Source of the DNA: Limnomonas spitsbergensis
Lineage: Eukaryota; Chlorophyta; Chlorophyceae; Chlamydomonadales
Assembly (NCBI GenBank): GCA_037349105.1
Contig: JAYJMM010000094.1
Span: 2,666,001-2,730,000 of the forward strand
Direction of reading: 5' to 3'
DNA: 64,000 bases
Made by a program: the position numbers and the translations under genes. The notes under the pieces were generated by a model, which did no database searches, was not told the DNA's origin, and saw only the letters and a program-made list of their open reading frames with translations. Below are positions 34,411 to 47,540 of this stretch, in pieces. The number at the start of each line of letters is the position of its first letter. Within the stretch, counting starts at the first letter, position 1.

Positions 34411-37400
34411 CCTGGTGGCAGTGGGGAAAGCCATGTGAGTAGAGTGCATGTGCAGGGAGAGAGGGAGATTTCCCTTTGGACGTGTGTCCCAGCTTGGCTC
34501 AAGCATGCACGGCGAAAATAAATCGAGGTATTGGAATTGCGCATGGTAGGTATTACCGGAGGCAAACATAGCCTGGCCTCTCCCTCTTTGGATGAACAAG
34601 GATTGCGTTGCATATTTCACTGACCTAATAACTATGTGCAGTCTCTGCTTGCACCAAGGCTCGAGTGGAGCAACGAGCCTAGCCGAGTCTGCACAAGGAG
34701 GAATACATCAAGGTATTGGAATCATGTGATACGGTATGGGAATTATGGGATATGCTTCATAGCCATGTGAGGCAGGCATGCAGGCACACAGGCATGCAGA
34801 CACAAACACCAGCTAAGTTGGTCGAAGAACGAAGACAGGGCAGGGCCCCTCCTCCCTTGGATAATGAAGAACGCCGGTTTATGTGACTGACCGGGTCTGC
34901 AGTGTATGCTTGTGGCTTCGAAGTTGCATCAAGACTCGATCGACCACCAAGGCACGAACGTCGGGGAAGAAATGAATCTAGCAACACCACGGAGGTGAGA
35001 GGGTCGGAGACCGTCGGACAGCAGCAACAACAGCAGCAGCAGCAGAGATGGCCGTACTGCTATTTTCAACTGGGCGCTCGACTTTGGGGGGAGGTGGCAA
35101 CCCCCAAGAAGATACGTCGCCTACGGCCTGCCGGGGGTGGGCGTGGCCGGTGGGGGGCGAATTACGTAGGGGGGGAGGTTGCGGACTTCGGAGGCTGGGG
35201 GCGTCCCCGGGTGGGCGCGGCCGGTGTTGGCCTACCCCTTGGGGCGATTAGGCTTTACAGCCCGTTTTCGATTGACCCCCAAAAAGGCAAATCGATCGAT
35301 GGACCCCGGAAATTCCGGGGTGGTCGTTTCCGACTGCTCTCATGCGACCAGCATGAGACATAGGGGCGTGATAATCCGGTGACGCCCTTTTTCTGTACGA
35401 CTTATGGCGCACACATTTGAATTTCCCGAGCTCCACTGCCGAGCAAGAGAACAGGCATGCTTTGCAAAACTGCTCTTCAAACCATTTGTTCGAAGATGCA
35501 CATATTGAGCCTCTCTGATGCGTCCTTTGCCCAAGATCGGTTCCAAGATCGTCGCAACGATCACCTCCCCTACACCCTGTCCACACATCGTCGCCCAGAT
35601 GATCCATGTTAAGAAACTGCTGCAAAGCGCGTGCCATATGAACGTCACGATTCAAACTTTCGAAGGGTCGTACCAGCTGGACTTTGCAAAGGCATCGTGT
35701 TTTCGTGTTTTCGGTTTGGCGGTTGGAGTGTTGGAGACTCCGATAATTCACTCTGTGACCATCTCTCCTGGTGAACTTGCTACACGACTGCACGCCAGAG
35801 ACACGGGTTCAGAAGCAATAAACAAAGCAGGAGGAAGATCATGTGCAGCAGACAAGTTCAGAAGGGACAAGGGGGCAGGACCGCAGGAGCACGCCACCAT
35901 CTCGTCACCCAGCTCCTGCCGCACACCTCCGTGCATCTCCATGCTATATTGTATAGGTGAGGATCTTAGTCGCTTGTCTTTCAATTGGGCCCCATGCCCC
36001 ATGCCCCATATGCCCCATATGCCTCATGCCCCATGCCCTATGCCCTTTCGTTGCTGAATGCTGATGCATGGCATTTGTTTTTGGATTGGATGCAACTTCA
36101 TGACGTTTAGAGCATGAGGCTGCCCTCCAACCTATCTTACACATCTATAGATTGCAACCATCAGGGCTTGGTGCAGGATGCTCCGTTGCTTGGATGAGGT
36201 ACCCAAAGGCAGAGACACAGGGGACGGGATACGGTATTACGTTACGTTACGATACGTTACGTTACGATACGGGCCTTTGGCTCGATACGGGATTCATCAC
36301 GACCCCCCCCCCCAAAAGATCTCACATTTGAGGGGGAGGTGTCCCCCCATACTGGCATGCATGGTTGCATGCCAGTCACCCATAGCAATCTTGCATGGTT
36401 GCATGCCAGCCCCCCATGTAGCGATCTTGCATGGCCCCCAAGTAACCCCCAAGGGTCGCCATTTATGCATGCAGATGTATCATGCAGATTGCTAGTTTAT
36501 GCAGATCTAAATACTCGTCAAGGAGCTTCACTGCGGCGCACTGTATCCCTGCAAACCTGCAATGCACCGGTTGCTGAGTCTGTTAGTTATTACTAACGAT
36601 GGCTGTGTCGCTGTGTGGAATGCCAGGGCGGCAATTCCACACGTACCCTTAAAGTGTGAATTTCAGTCGGTGCACCGTAGTGGACCGTGTCGATACGTTA
36701 CGTTACGATACGTTACGAAACGGGATTTTAGGCCAAAACGGGCCGTATCCTGTGTCCATGCCCAGAGGAGCTTCCCCACGGCCCCAACCAGTCAGCAGCA
36801 AACTGCTGGGTTTGAAAACTGCCAAAAAACGATTTACCCGATTAAGTAACCAACCAAGTGTCTTATGCACCATGCGCCAACTGCTAACCGCACGATGCAT
36901 CAACTGCCCCACTGTCAACTGCCCAAGCCCGCAGGTCTGAGCACTACGAGGCATCAGTTGCCCACCCACGGCACAGCACTGCCACCGAGCCTGCTCCTGG
37001 GGCAGGTCCCCTTGATGACGCCGGACACGCTCAATCTTGCATGGCTTATGTCACGCTTCTGCATTGGCCGCTCCGCAGGTATGAACCAGGAATATGTGTG
37101 AATCAAGGGGCCAGTAAAATGTGAATCAAGAAAACAGGACTAGTAATGAACTAAGAAACCGGGACATGTGTGAATACATATGAAATATGTTGCTGCAGTT
37201 GAGGCTGTTTTCCACTGTTGGGACTTGGGGTGCAGCAGCTCACAGAGCAACACAGATCGGGGCCAGGCATGCCTTCTGGGTTACCGAGCAGACGGGACCG
37301 ATGTGCAGAGTGATGGATCATGTGCAGTCTTCTCTATTGTGTTACTTCTAGTACTCACCAGAGCACCGCTGGGGGGCTGTTGGGTTGCCACCATTGGGGA

Positions 37401-39778
37401 GGAAAGCTTGACTGACCTACCGCCGGTTGCCCAGGCGGCAGTGCATGATGCACCGATACCCCTTGGCTGCAGGCTGTAATGTAGCTGAATTATAGATGAA
37501 GCACCATACCATCAGCAGCGGTCTGTTTTATAGCTCTTTTTAATGTTCACATGAACACATTTTGCGGGCTGCTGGGCTGATGAGGACCAAAGTTTGGCCA
37601 GCTTACCGCCGGTAGCCCAGGCAGCAGGGCATGCCGTACCTGTACTCAACTCGTAAGTACCCCCAAGACACTCTCAAATCCAGTCCCTTAATCCTTAGCA
37701 CTTAAATATTGTCCTTGAAACCTTACCCCGAAACACATGCGCAGGGCATGGCTGGAGCTGGGAAAAGCTGCACCCACACCACCCAGAAGTATCTGACAAA
37801 CTCGATGGTTCGATGAACAGCCAAGACTACTGGGCGCTCCAGCAGAGGTGACATCAGCAGCGCAGCCTGGCACTCATAGACGGCACGCCACAGGTTCTGC
37901 TGCTGATGCTGTTGCAGCAGAGATGACAGTGGCAGCAGCGCGGCCTGACACTCATGGTAAGCGCATGCGCCGCAGGTGCTGCTGCTGCCGCGGACTGTGA
38001 CAGAGCGGCCGCCGCAGAGGCATGGACGGTGAGCTATCGTCAGCTGCTTCGACGATACTCTTGCTGTCGCTACCGACATATGTGCGGCCATGGTTGCCGT
38101 GTTGGAGCCCTGTAGCTTAGGGCTGGGGGATAAGGTTTATCAGTTTATGTCTAGGGTTAAGGGTTCAGGGTTTATTCCTACAGGGTGTTGCTATTATTGG
38201 TGGTCACTCCTGCAGCGGGTGCCCGGGGTCTGAGGGTGTAGGGTCCCTAAGGCTTGGTTCAGTCCAGGTCCATTTGTTGTGCTTTCAGGATGGAATAAAC
38301 TCTGACCCCCACTGCCTCAACCTCCTGATATTCAGGCAGGCGCTTTTGCAGTCGGCTCTCGGCACCGAATGCAGCTCTTGGGATCCTTGACCTGCAGAGA
38401 TTGTTTTCTCTGAGGGTCTGGGATCCAAAGGGCTGTTTTCCGTCCATATCCATATTTTGCACTGTCAGATTGGAATGGGAAAAATTAACCCGCCACCAAC
38501 CTATGCCGGCTCCGAGTAAAACCACCCCAACCACCCTGACCCTCAAATCAACCCAACCACCTAGGGCCTGCTCCACCTGCTCCATCTCCTGAAGTTGTCC
38601 GCCGCAGACAAATAGTGGCGCGGCATCAAGCTGCTGGGAATCTACTCAATCCAGAGCAATGGTGGGTGCCAATTCTTTAGTTTAGCGCACTTCAGCCACC
38701 CTTCAGCTGCATTCCTGTTCTGCGCTTGGCAGGTCCTGTGGTGCATCATGCATCGTTGCTTGGGTCAGGTACCCAGAGGCGCAACATCCCGGCCCCAAAC
38801 ACCCAACGGCCAACTACTTGGTTGAAAAATTCGAACCCTGAACTCCCCCCCCCCCTTAGACGCTCTCAAACCTGCTCCTGATATGTGCACAGGGCTTGGG
38901 GTGATCAGGGTAACTTGCTCCCACCCTATCCTGAAGAGTCCGACAGTTCCAGCGGGGCGACACATGTAACCACGGGAGCGATCAACCTCATCGGGATGCA
39001 TGCTTGCCCATGCTCACATGTTGGCAGGGCACCCTGAACCATGGGCAGGCAAGCACATGATGAGCTGACGAGCTTCGGTCTGTGGCCCAAGCAAGAGTGC
39101 TTGCTGTACTAGGTCCCCTGGACCGTATGCTGTGTAGTAGCTGAATTGTCGCTGAAGCATGCTCAAATAAACAGTTCATGGTATTCATAACCACCATAAC
39201 GGCGACAGCACACACACACAGTGACATGCATTATTTATCTATTTTGTTTCTCGGATTTTACTACAAGCTAGCCCTTCAGAAATAGGCTATAGGGTGGGGG
39301 TGCATTTGCTGTGGTAACCACCCCAACAGCCTCATATTACTTGTAGGGAGCATACATCTCCTTTATTGGACCCTGAACCCTCAACTAACCCCACTTCCCC
39401 GACACCTGATGTTGTGCATATAAACCCATGTCCCTCCAAACTTTTAACACGGATGCTAGCCATGAAGCCAGGTTGCCCTAATCTTTAAGCCCAATCCCCG
39501 AACCTGCCTCCACTGCATGGGAATCACCTACTTCCACCTCTGCCTACATCGTTTGCATCTACCCTCATACTGTTGCGCCCCTCAATGTCCATTTGTATTC
39601 ATCTGAGTCTTCGGCCTTCTTGCATTTGTTTGGTTCTTCTCATTTGCACTGTCTGACACTTTCGAAAAGGACATTGGGCTGCGCACACTGGCGTGCAACA
39701 ACCCCTGTACTCATTCCGCCTTCCCCCCCTGCCCCCTTCCTCCACACTTACCCTCCCATGTGTGTTGTCTCCTTCCAG
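34411..39778. other. Long spacer with repeats and a few exon-like pieces
   Basis: It holds a diverged direct duplication (34520-34660 / 34710-34915), a G-rich GGGCGTGGCCGG tract (35130-35250), and an open segment on both strands at 35400-35800 whose strand I cannot decide. Also present are a CCCCATGCC array (35990-36045), GTTAC/GATAC repeats (36231-36283, 36691-36720) and a plausible small plus exon about 37012-37079 (MTPDTLNLAWLMSRFCIGRS, donor GTATGA). That exon could be upstream coding sequence of the gene starting at 39779. Small repeats resembling 5095-5200 occur at 37400 and 37580. Confidence 0.35.
36214..36756. mobile_element. Possible small DNA element with GACACAGG ends
   Basis: GACACAGG at 36214 and CCTGTGTC ending 36756 face each other, each followed inward by CGGGATACGG or its complement and then by GTTACGTTACGATAC-type runs on both sides. 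No target duplication is certain. The composition resembles the TACGGT-rich hAT-type elements at 13768 and 47541. Confidence 0.35.
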
Positions 39779-42700
39779 AGGCTGTTTGGGCTGCGCAGTA
39801 TCCACGTCCCCGGGGCATCCCATCGCTCCGTCCCGCTGCGTGTCCGCATCATGTCTCCGGATGGGGAGTGCCAGGTACCGCATGGAAGGGTGGCTCGAAC
39901 GGGAGACATGGTGGATAAAGGGGATGGGTTCTCTAATGGACGGGACATGGGAAGTAGTGGGTGGACGCCAGATACCTCATGAGGGAGTGGCATGTCCCTT
40001 GATGGAGAGTCACAGGTGCATCATGGAAGAGTGACATGAGTGGGAGGCTACCCGTTGGCTTTGCCGGCACTTATCTCCCCCCTCATACTTAACTGAGGTA
40101 GTCACCAGCAGCAGAGTCGATCCAGCACATGGAGATGGTTTATGATACCCTCCCCTTCCCTCCTCTCCTCAGGTGGCCACCAGCGCCCTCAACCTCACCT
40201 CCTTCTGGCGCGACACCTACCCTGAGCTGGTGGATGATGCCTTCAAGGCCAGGTTCCCCAACATCACCTTTCCGGATGATGTCATGAGCTTGCTACAGGA
40301 GGCCACTGAAGAAGATCTTGCTGAGGGGCAGGTGGGAGTTGGTGGGGGAGGGATGGTGGGGGAGCAAGATGGGTGGGATTTATATAGGGGGTTATTTTAC
40401 AGGCATACTCAATCGTTGCAAACTTCAAGGTTTCATCTCTTCATACCTCGTGTTAGATGACAATTTGTGTCTATCTCCAGCTTCATGGTCATGAGCCTTC
40501 ATGCAGCCGCGACTACTGGTTGGACGATAGTGCAGCAACTGGTTGCGGTCGCACCATGATTCCATGAATGTTCTTCACTTCCTACGTTGGGTATTCATCC
40601 CTGTTCCGTGTCTGTTCTAGTCCCATTATTCTCCCGTTTGATGCCGTCCCTCCTCCCTCAGCATTGCCCCCTACCCCTTCACTGTCCCCTCGTCCTTTCT
40701 CACGCCCCCAACTCCCCTTACACCTCAATGACCCCCCCCGTTCCTTTTTTACTTCAGGATGTGCGTTCGTCATCCCTGGCCCCTCAGAGCCTGTACGGCA
40801 CCACCAAGCTGTACATTGACGCCACGAACTTCTCAGACTGGTGGTTTGATGTGAACAACCCGGATCATGAGGGACTACATGAGCGATTTGTCCATGCCAT
40901 GCCTGCTCGGGTCAAAGCATTCTGTGAAGCCGCCAAAGTGGCGGGATTCAGGTGGGAGGAGGGTACTACCAAGGGTTGAGGGGAGAGGAGGGTATATTGG
41001 GTTCAGGTCTTTAGAGGGTACAGGGTGGGGTAGGAAGAGGGAACATATAAACTTCTGCAGGGTAAAGTTTGTAAGAGACGGGTTCAAATGAGAGGAAAGT
41101 GTGGGGTTGACTTGGGAACGGAAAATCGGATGTACCGCGGCTCTGGCAGGGGGCCCAGTCTCTGACGGGGGGGCAAGTCTGTGACAGGTGATCGAAGCAG
41201 GGCGGGGCAGAGGTGAAGGAAGAGGGTGCAAGACCCTGACAGGGGGTCAAGCCTGGTGGGGGAAGAGGGGTCAAGGCTCTGAAAGAGTGGTTGGGGCACG
41301 TGGATGGAGGAGTTCAGGTGGGGGAAAGGTGAATGGTGATTGTGGGGGCTTTGGTGCAGGGTTCAGGGGGCAGAGGGTGTCATGTTCAGTTGGGGTGCTT
41401 TAGTTCTTGTGGTAGAGGGGCTGGACTAACCCCCCCCCTCCCCCTACCCATCCTGCTCAGTAAGATTGAGTTATTTATCGACGCTGTGGTGGTCACTGAT
41501 GAAGCCCGGGAGAAGTAGCAGGAGAGGCGACTGATAGAGGTGCCTCTGTTTGAGGGTTTGAGGATTTTGAGCCGGTAGACGGGGGGGAGAGAGGAATGAT
41601 GGAGGTGCGTCTGGGAGGCTAGTGGGTGGAGGGGTACATCGGGATTGTTGCTCTTTGAGATTTGTGGAGGATGTGTTGGTGCTTGAGTGAGGATGTCAGA
41701 CCTGCTTGAAGAAAGAGTTTGCCAAGGAAGCTGAAGCTTGCAAGATGGAGGCGATCCTCGTCCCAAATGTGTCACACAAATGTTGTAATTGACGCACCCT
41801 GAGTTTAGATTAAGGAAGCTACACGTTGGGCCATACTATTGGATGCCTACCGTTCCAAGAATGTTTCGGATAGGTCATTTTTGAAACAATGCAGCAACAT
41901 CTCAACTAGCGGTCAGGGATGCCTGGCGTAGTTAGCCCTGCTCCCTGGACCACCCAGCCACAGAGCCATCAAGGTTTGGTTCCAATGAGCCCAGTGCTTC
42001 CTTCCCATCCTCCCCCACCCCCCTCTAGGTCCGGTGCTCTGTTCCCTTCCACTCATTTATCATTTCTGTCCACACTGTATACTCTGACCTCGCACTTCCT
42101 TTTTACGCCACCCACCCTGCTTGCTGCAGGTGACCAAGGAGCAGCGGACAATGCCGCTCTGCCTCAACGTTCTCATCGGAGAGGCCTATGCAGACAATGG
42201 TGCCACCATCCGCTACTCCCTGGAGGCAGACAACGACGACACGCTGGCCGCCTATACACAGGTATGAATGATAAGAACTGGTGACAAGAACATGAAGGGG
42301 ATGTGAATGCGGTTGGGATGTGGACATGGCACCAAAGTGTACTACTCCATGGAGGCGAGTACCGGCGACATGCTGGTTGCCTTTGCGCATGTTTGATCAT
42401 AGTCGCCGTCGCGCATGTTTGACCGACCCAGGATAAATGAACCTGGGGGCACGACAAAAGGAAAGTAGGAGGTAGCAAATGCCGATTCCCCATTTGTGCC
42501 ACATTGGCTCATGCCAAGTATTAACTACAGTAGGTCGAATAGGAGAGGCTGCCTTTGTATCCACACTTTGTGAATTGCTTTGAATTGTATGGAGGTGTGT
42601 GAATACGAATGGTTGGTAATGGGCTTGCTTAGATTGGACTTTCGGGATGTAGGCTGGATCTAATCAAATCACATCCGCATACACAGTCCTCAGGGGCTGC

Positions 42701-45700
42701 CTTCTTGAGTGTGGAACTGATGAAGGTCTTCCGTCTTCAATTGTTGGGATCCAGGCCTGATCAACAGCATAGCTTTATCCTCCTTTATGCCCACACAGTC
42801 CTCAGGGGCTGCTTTGTTGAGTGCGGCCCAGGACTACTTCCGCTACGAGGAGTATTCCTAAAGTGTATACCGCTCCTTCCGTATCAGAAGTGACGGGATG
42901 CTGCGTCTGTAGCCGCACCCGGGCCCTAACCCGGACAGGACGCCACCGAGTCCCGGGGCGCTGCTGCTTGAGCCTCTGCCGCTCACATCGCCTAGCAACC
43001 TGACATTGAAATCCCTGCTGGGCAGGACAGGTGAGGGGGTCCAGGGTTTTGGCAATGAAGGACCTTACAGTCGTGGGTTAAGCAAAGAGCGGAAACTCTG
43101 GGCCTGCTTACGAACGCATGTTGCAAATTTGGGTTCAGGGTCTAAGGTTCAGGGGATCTTGCCAATGTTGGACCTTGAAATCCTCTGCATGCCATCTATT
43201 GGGTCGCAAGGTCTAGGGGGGGGTGAGCAGGCCAGTGAGGTTCAGGTCTGGTGTGAGGAGGTCAGTGAGGTTGAGGGCTTGTTTGAGGAGGCATGCGAGG
43301 TTGGGTGCCTTGTAATTTATAATACATTATGGGGAGCATTGCAACTGATTTGATATTGTTTTGGGGCAAACAAGTGAAGGGCGACTAGGGTAAACAACAC
43401 GCTTCTTTTTCTTTGCTCTGTTCACTGTTTTGTCTGTAGGAGATACCGGTTGGGGGTATCAACATACAAACAGGTGCAAGCCACACTCGGTAAGGTATTG
43501 TGCCGGGTGATGGCCACCACCGCCACCACCTTTGTATGAAACCCGCTCACACTAACGCCCAAGTCTCCCATCCACAAGTTTCACACGCACGTCCTCTCCT
43601 GTGCTTATGTGCTCCAGACCATCTAGGAAAGGCCGCTGAGTGGGCCGCCTCTCACTGCTGGGCCCACGGGGACCAAATCTGGATTGACTGGTGGTCCAAG
43701 CTGCAGCCTATATGCTACAACTGGGCCCCACAGCCATAGGCCACAATGCAGATGATGCGTGGCTTGTATGCACTACATTAAAAGTTGGTCCTTCGCAGGC
43801 AACACCCTGAGGTACACCCGCGGTCTGCCCTCCCCTCTGGTCCGCCGACTGGGCAATCCGTACAAAGCTGCCGCACCACTCCGTGCCGTATTATACGGGG
43901 CCATGGGGTTGGACCCGTCGCAGCCCGTCATTGAGTCGTACCCGGAGTGTGACGAGGTGGCTGGGCAGGCCAAGTTTGTGGAGCAGGTGAGGGGCGGACT
44001 TGAGAGCCCCGGACTTTAACAGAGGATTTAATGGATTGGTTAGCCAAGGGTGTCGCACGTAAGGGGATGTATATGTTATCATTTGTGTTTGCATTAATAC
44101 TGCAATCACCCTATGATTTGTTTTGAGAGCCTGCCAGAGCAGATCAAGGGAGGGAGGGGGGATGACATGATGTGGCCATGGGGTGGCCGGGCTGCAACTG
44201 AAAGGGTGGTGTGTGTAGGGAAGCATACATGAATGCATGTATGATTCACTATTCATTGGTTTCTTTCCTGAAGATAGTCATTTAAATCACATTTAAGTCA
44301 CAGTCACCTCCATCGCCTCTGTCATCAGAGATCTGACAAACCCTTTTTAGTTCGAAATCTGCCTTGCCTTACCCTCGCCCACCCCGCTCCGCCTCTTGCT
44401 GCACCAAACAAATCACCAACCAAGAAACAGAGAATGAAGAACAATTGCACTGGCAGGGGCCTGAGGGTCAAAGGTACAGAGCGGTAGGGGCCTCAATACC
44501 ATATAACCAACCCCAATTCCCACCCAACAGGAAGTCTTCCCCAGCCTTGATGCCGGCGGTGAGGTCAGCCAGCCTGTGGAATCAGTCGCCCGGTGGTTCC
44601 CTGAGGAGGCCAAGCTGTACATCGTGAATGCAAATGGTGTGGAAGCTAGGGACCAGACATCAGAGCAGGCCAGCGGGACGGCCACAGAGCTAGCCTTGAA
44701 AGAGGCAACAGCAGGGCCGTCCCAGGAAGATGCGGTTTCAGAGCCGCCCGTACAGCGCCGGCCTTCGCGGCTGCAGCTGGCCATGGAGCGGTACAACGGT
44801 CCGCTGCACAGGAGGTTGGCTACCAGAATCATCGCTTTGCAGTTTTCACCATTGTTGCGGAGCTGCACGCGCTGGCTGCGGTGAGGCCCCTGCTTCCGAT
44901 CGTACTTGGGATACCAATATGCTGGAGACGTGACGTCATCAGGGGACAGGAGCAGCTGGAGGAAGGAAGGTCACAAGAGGTTTGAGCGATTGAGGTGAGA
45001 TGGGTGAGGGAAATCAATCAATCAAGAATGTGCCCTGAGGTTTGGATTCAAGAAATTACGGGTGCCGCTGCAGCATTGGGTAGGCTTCAATTTACCACCT
45101 TTCAGAACGACAGGAGGTTGTTAAACATTTGAAGTGAAGGCGCATATGTGTCTTACCATTTATATAACTTGACAACCATTTACACCAGTTTACTCAGCAA
45201 CCATCATGATGTCAAGGCCCCTAAGGTGACTCGTTCGTTTACAGAAGCATTTGAGGTGAATGAACTGGGCAAGGGGCACAAAGTGCAGTAGGTGTAACTA
45301 ACAAGTGCCAGGTGTGCTAGAAGTGACCGACACGTTTTATGGGTGATGATGGTGAAGGGCATCATGGAAGGTGGGTGCCCATCAGAAGGCCCGTCGTTGA
45401 TGACGCGCCTGTTTAACGGCACTTCCTTGGCAGCAAGACATTTATGTTGTTTCTATTGAGGGTGTGGTACAAGTTAGTTCAAGCCATTTGCATCACACCG
45501 GCAGAAGATGCTGGCTTGCTTTAAACCCCGGGCTGAGAGCGCGGGGCGATGTATGCTGAAATACTGTTGTTGCATGTTTGCAGGATGGACTTCAGCCCAC
45601 ACGCATCATGGAACAAGGTCCCAGGACCATTGAAGTAAGCCCGGAGATACACGCCAATGTGAGGAATGAACTGAATGCAATATTGAATTGGGTCATGAAT

Positions 45701-46288
45701 CCATGAAGGCACTCCATGAAGACAATCCATGACTTTGAGGAATCAACCACGATTCTCACACGCCATGCCCGTGCATCCTTGTTACCTGTCACCCATTCAA
45801 TGCCTGCTATGCAAGCAAGCTCATTCACACCGGCTATCTTGTTCCATTACTAATTGTGCCTTCGATATACATTGACAAAGACTTCTCCCCAAACGATTTA
45901 ATTATTGGCCTGCATGGGCATGGCTGCACGATAATAAATATTCAAAAATCGCCGCTGCGCGGAGGCTCAGTCAGGTGCCTAAACAACTACGGTATTTATG
46001 GGGTACGCGCTATGAATAAAAAACAGCAAATATAAGATGCGCGCTAGCCCGCGACTGTTTGATTCGACATCTGTTCTGTGATCCTGACGCCTGTCCCTGT
46101 AGCCAAGCTCGATAGGGGCAGAGACGGTGCCCCCTTCGAGCTGACGACTTCTGATGTTTCAGAGCCCCAAGAGTCACATGTTTCCTGAGGCCAAGAATCC
46201 GCCAGGGGGTTCTTCTCCAGAGGGTTTGGTTCTGGAGGCGCTAAAGGAACCGGCGGAGGAGGAGGATGACTTTGCTGAGTATTGCTGA
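39779..46288 (+). pseudogene. PIN/NYN-type nuclease-like protein gene with in-frame stops and one frameshift
   Basis: Ten phase-consistent exons: 39779-39874, 40173-40331, 40758-40951, 41461-41539, 42130-42261, 42799-43030, 43799-43986, 44531-44880, 45584-45634, 46163-46288. A 5' part may be missing. The PIN-like fold is indicated by spaced acidic motifs: LYIDATNF, KIELFIDAVVVTDEA, EADNDDTLAAY and the sequence after it (LLSAAQDYFRY). The following PLRAVLYGAMGLDP and SVARWFPEEAKLY recall asteroid/XPG-like proteins, which is tentative. Damage: TAG 41516-41518, TAA 42859-42861, TAG 42910-42912, and exon 8 is one base short (the frame before 44815 and the FAVFTIVAELHALAA frame after it do not join, while both neighbours are phase 0). 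It ends in an acidic tail EEEDDFAEYC and TGA. Either a young pseudogene, sequence error, or unusual stop-codon use. Confidence 0.65.
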
Positions 46289-46635
46289 CCCGCCTGACCG
46301 TGTGGCGTACTGGCGTGTACTGTCCTTCCTAGCATCAAACGAGGGATTTGACTGAGTTGTACTGTCCTGGCTGAAAGCGCTGAGCAGACGGAAGTTAATA
46401 TGATTGTAACTGATGCGCGACGTTAAATTCAATTACCCACCAGTACTGCGCGGCGTTTCATTGAATTAAAATATCTCAGCAGCGCGGCCGTTTTTATATT
46501 ACGGTCCTTTTTGCTGCGCAGCAAAAATTTAAATTATCATTTGTTTGCTGTGCGGACCCCATGTTGATTAACGGCAGGTGTGTTCCCACTTTCGTGGTAT
46601 TTCTTCATTACGTCGAAACCCCGAAAGAAAATAAA

Positions 46636-47070
46636 CTACCCTTCACGGGAGCGTGAGGGTTCAGAAGACAGGGCGGCACGGGCGGAAGCCGCGCCGGTTC
46701 CATCATAAACAACAAACATAATATCACAAGAGCTGCGATGGTTAGCGCCTTTGCGCCGTTGGCCCTGTTTGACCGGCTGTGTTGGGTTTGTGATATTTAA
46801 ACCACTGTTGCTTGACCTTCCTGCCAGGACTCCATCCACTGGCAGCGAATGCAGCAACTCAAAGAGGAGGACATCATCGTTCATGTCAGGGTCGAGCGCG
46901 CCCTCATAGCTGGCCTTGAAGTCTGGTACGAAGGCTTCGATTCTTTCTTCCCGCCAGTCAGATGCCAGATGTGAGTGCCTCATGCCCGGGTAGTGGTCGG
47001 GGTGGGGTGTGCAAGCGAGCTGAAGATAGTTGAATCTGTCGGACCACGTTGGTATGTAGCTCAGTGACAA
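46636..47070 (-). CDS. Hypothetical ORF, 144 codons
   Basis: Open frame MSLSYIPTWSDRF to SEPSRSREG. Charged stretches (DWREERIEAFVPDFKASYEG, DMNDDVLLFELLHSLPVDG) look protein-like. No family recognised and no clear splice partners. The upstream sequence 47038-47095 (TGTCGGACCACGTTGGTATG...) recurs at 48899-48960, so the ORF may be part of a repeat. It lies tail to tail with the gene ending at 46288, 347 bases away. Confidence 0.35.
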   Translation of the reverse strand: MSLSYIPTWSDRFNYLQLACTPHPDHYPGMRHSHLASDWREERIEAFVPDFKASYEGALDPDMNDDVLLFELLHSLPVDGVLAGRSSNSGLNITNPTQPVKQGQRRKGANHRSSCDIMFVVYDGTGAASARAALSSEPSRSREG

Positions 47071-47115
47071 CGATACATTTCACTCAAAATCCCCATTTGC
47101 ATTACTCCCTTGTAG

Positions 47116-47300
47116 GCGATGGTATTAGAAGTTGATGTGCATGCCGGACGGATTACTTTATCTACGAGGAAGTTGGAGCATGATCATGGTAACATGCTCA
47201 CCAACCCCCAGCTTGGGTTTGAGAAGGTCGAACAGAGTGCGGCTGCATTTTGTGCTAGAATTGACACGGCCGAGGATGATGCAAGTTGGAGGATCGGCCA
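47116..47300 (+). pseudogene. Fragment of a plastid-type ribosomal protein S1 (S1 domain end and C-terminal tail)
   Basis: After a CCCTTGTAG acceptor-like site the frame reads MVLEVDVHAGRITLSTRKLE, then a stretch containing GNMLTNPQLGFEKVEQSAAA and ARIDTAEDDA. The last strand of an S1 RNA-binding domain (GRITLSTRKLE) followed by the 'MLxNPxLxFEK' tail is characteristic of cyanobacterial/plastid S1. Nothing upstream supplies the preceding S1 domains. The sequence downstream turns into an A-rich tract and then the dispersed-family end motif (47395-47455). Best read as a captured or retained exon fragment. Confidence 0.65.
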
Positions 47301-47394
47301 TAGGGCTGGGAAAGGAAAAGGGGGCAGAAGAAAGAAAAAGAAGAAATGGACACGATGGGACAGGGCTAAGGGAGACATACATATTTTGATATTT

Positions 47395-47455
47395 GGGCGC
47401 CCACGCGGCTGAGCATTTTAAGGAGGGTCTAGGAGTGTATCGTCATTGACAGATT
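47395..47455 (+). mobile_element. Dispersed ORF-family end, copy C
   Basis: TTGGGCGCCCACGCGGCTGA...CGTCATTGAC, the shared 3' end motif only, directly behind the S1 fragment and a purine-rich stretch. Confidence 0.55.
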
Positions 47456-47540
47456 TGACGTTTGGTGTTTGCACGAACCTGAATGTAGCAGCATCACGCG
47501 CTTATCCATGCAATATGATATGTCATTAGAAAAAGACATG

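Noticed and set aside
35248..35793. 181-codon minus-strand ORF
   Set aside because: The opposite strand is open over the same stretch (35518-36057). Neither shows a family, a splice context or a clear coding bias.
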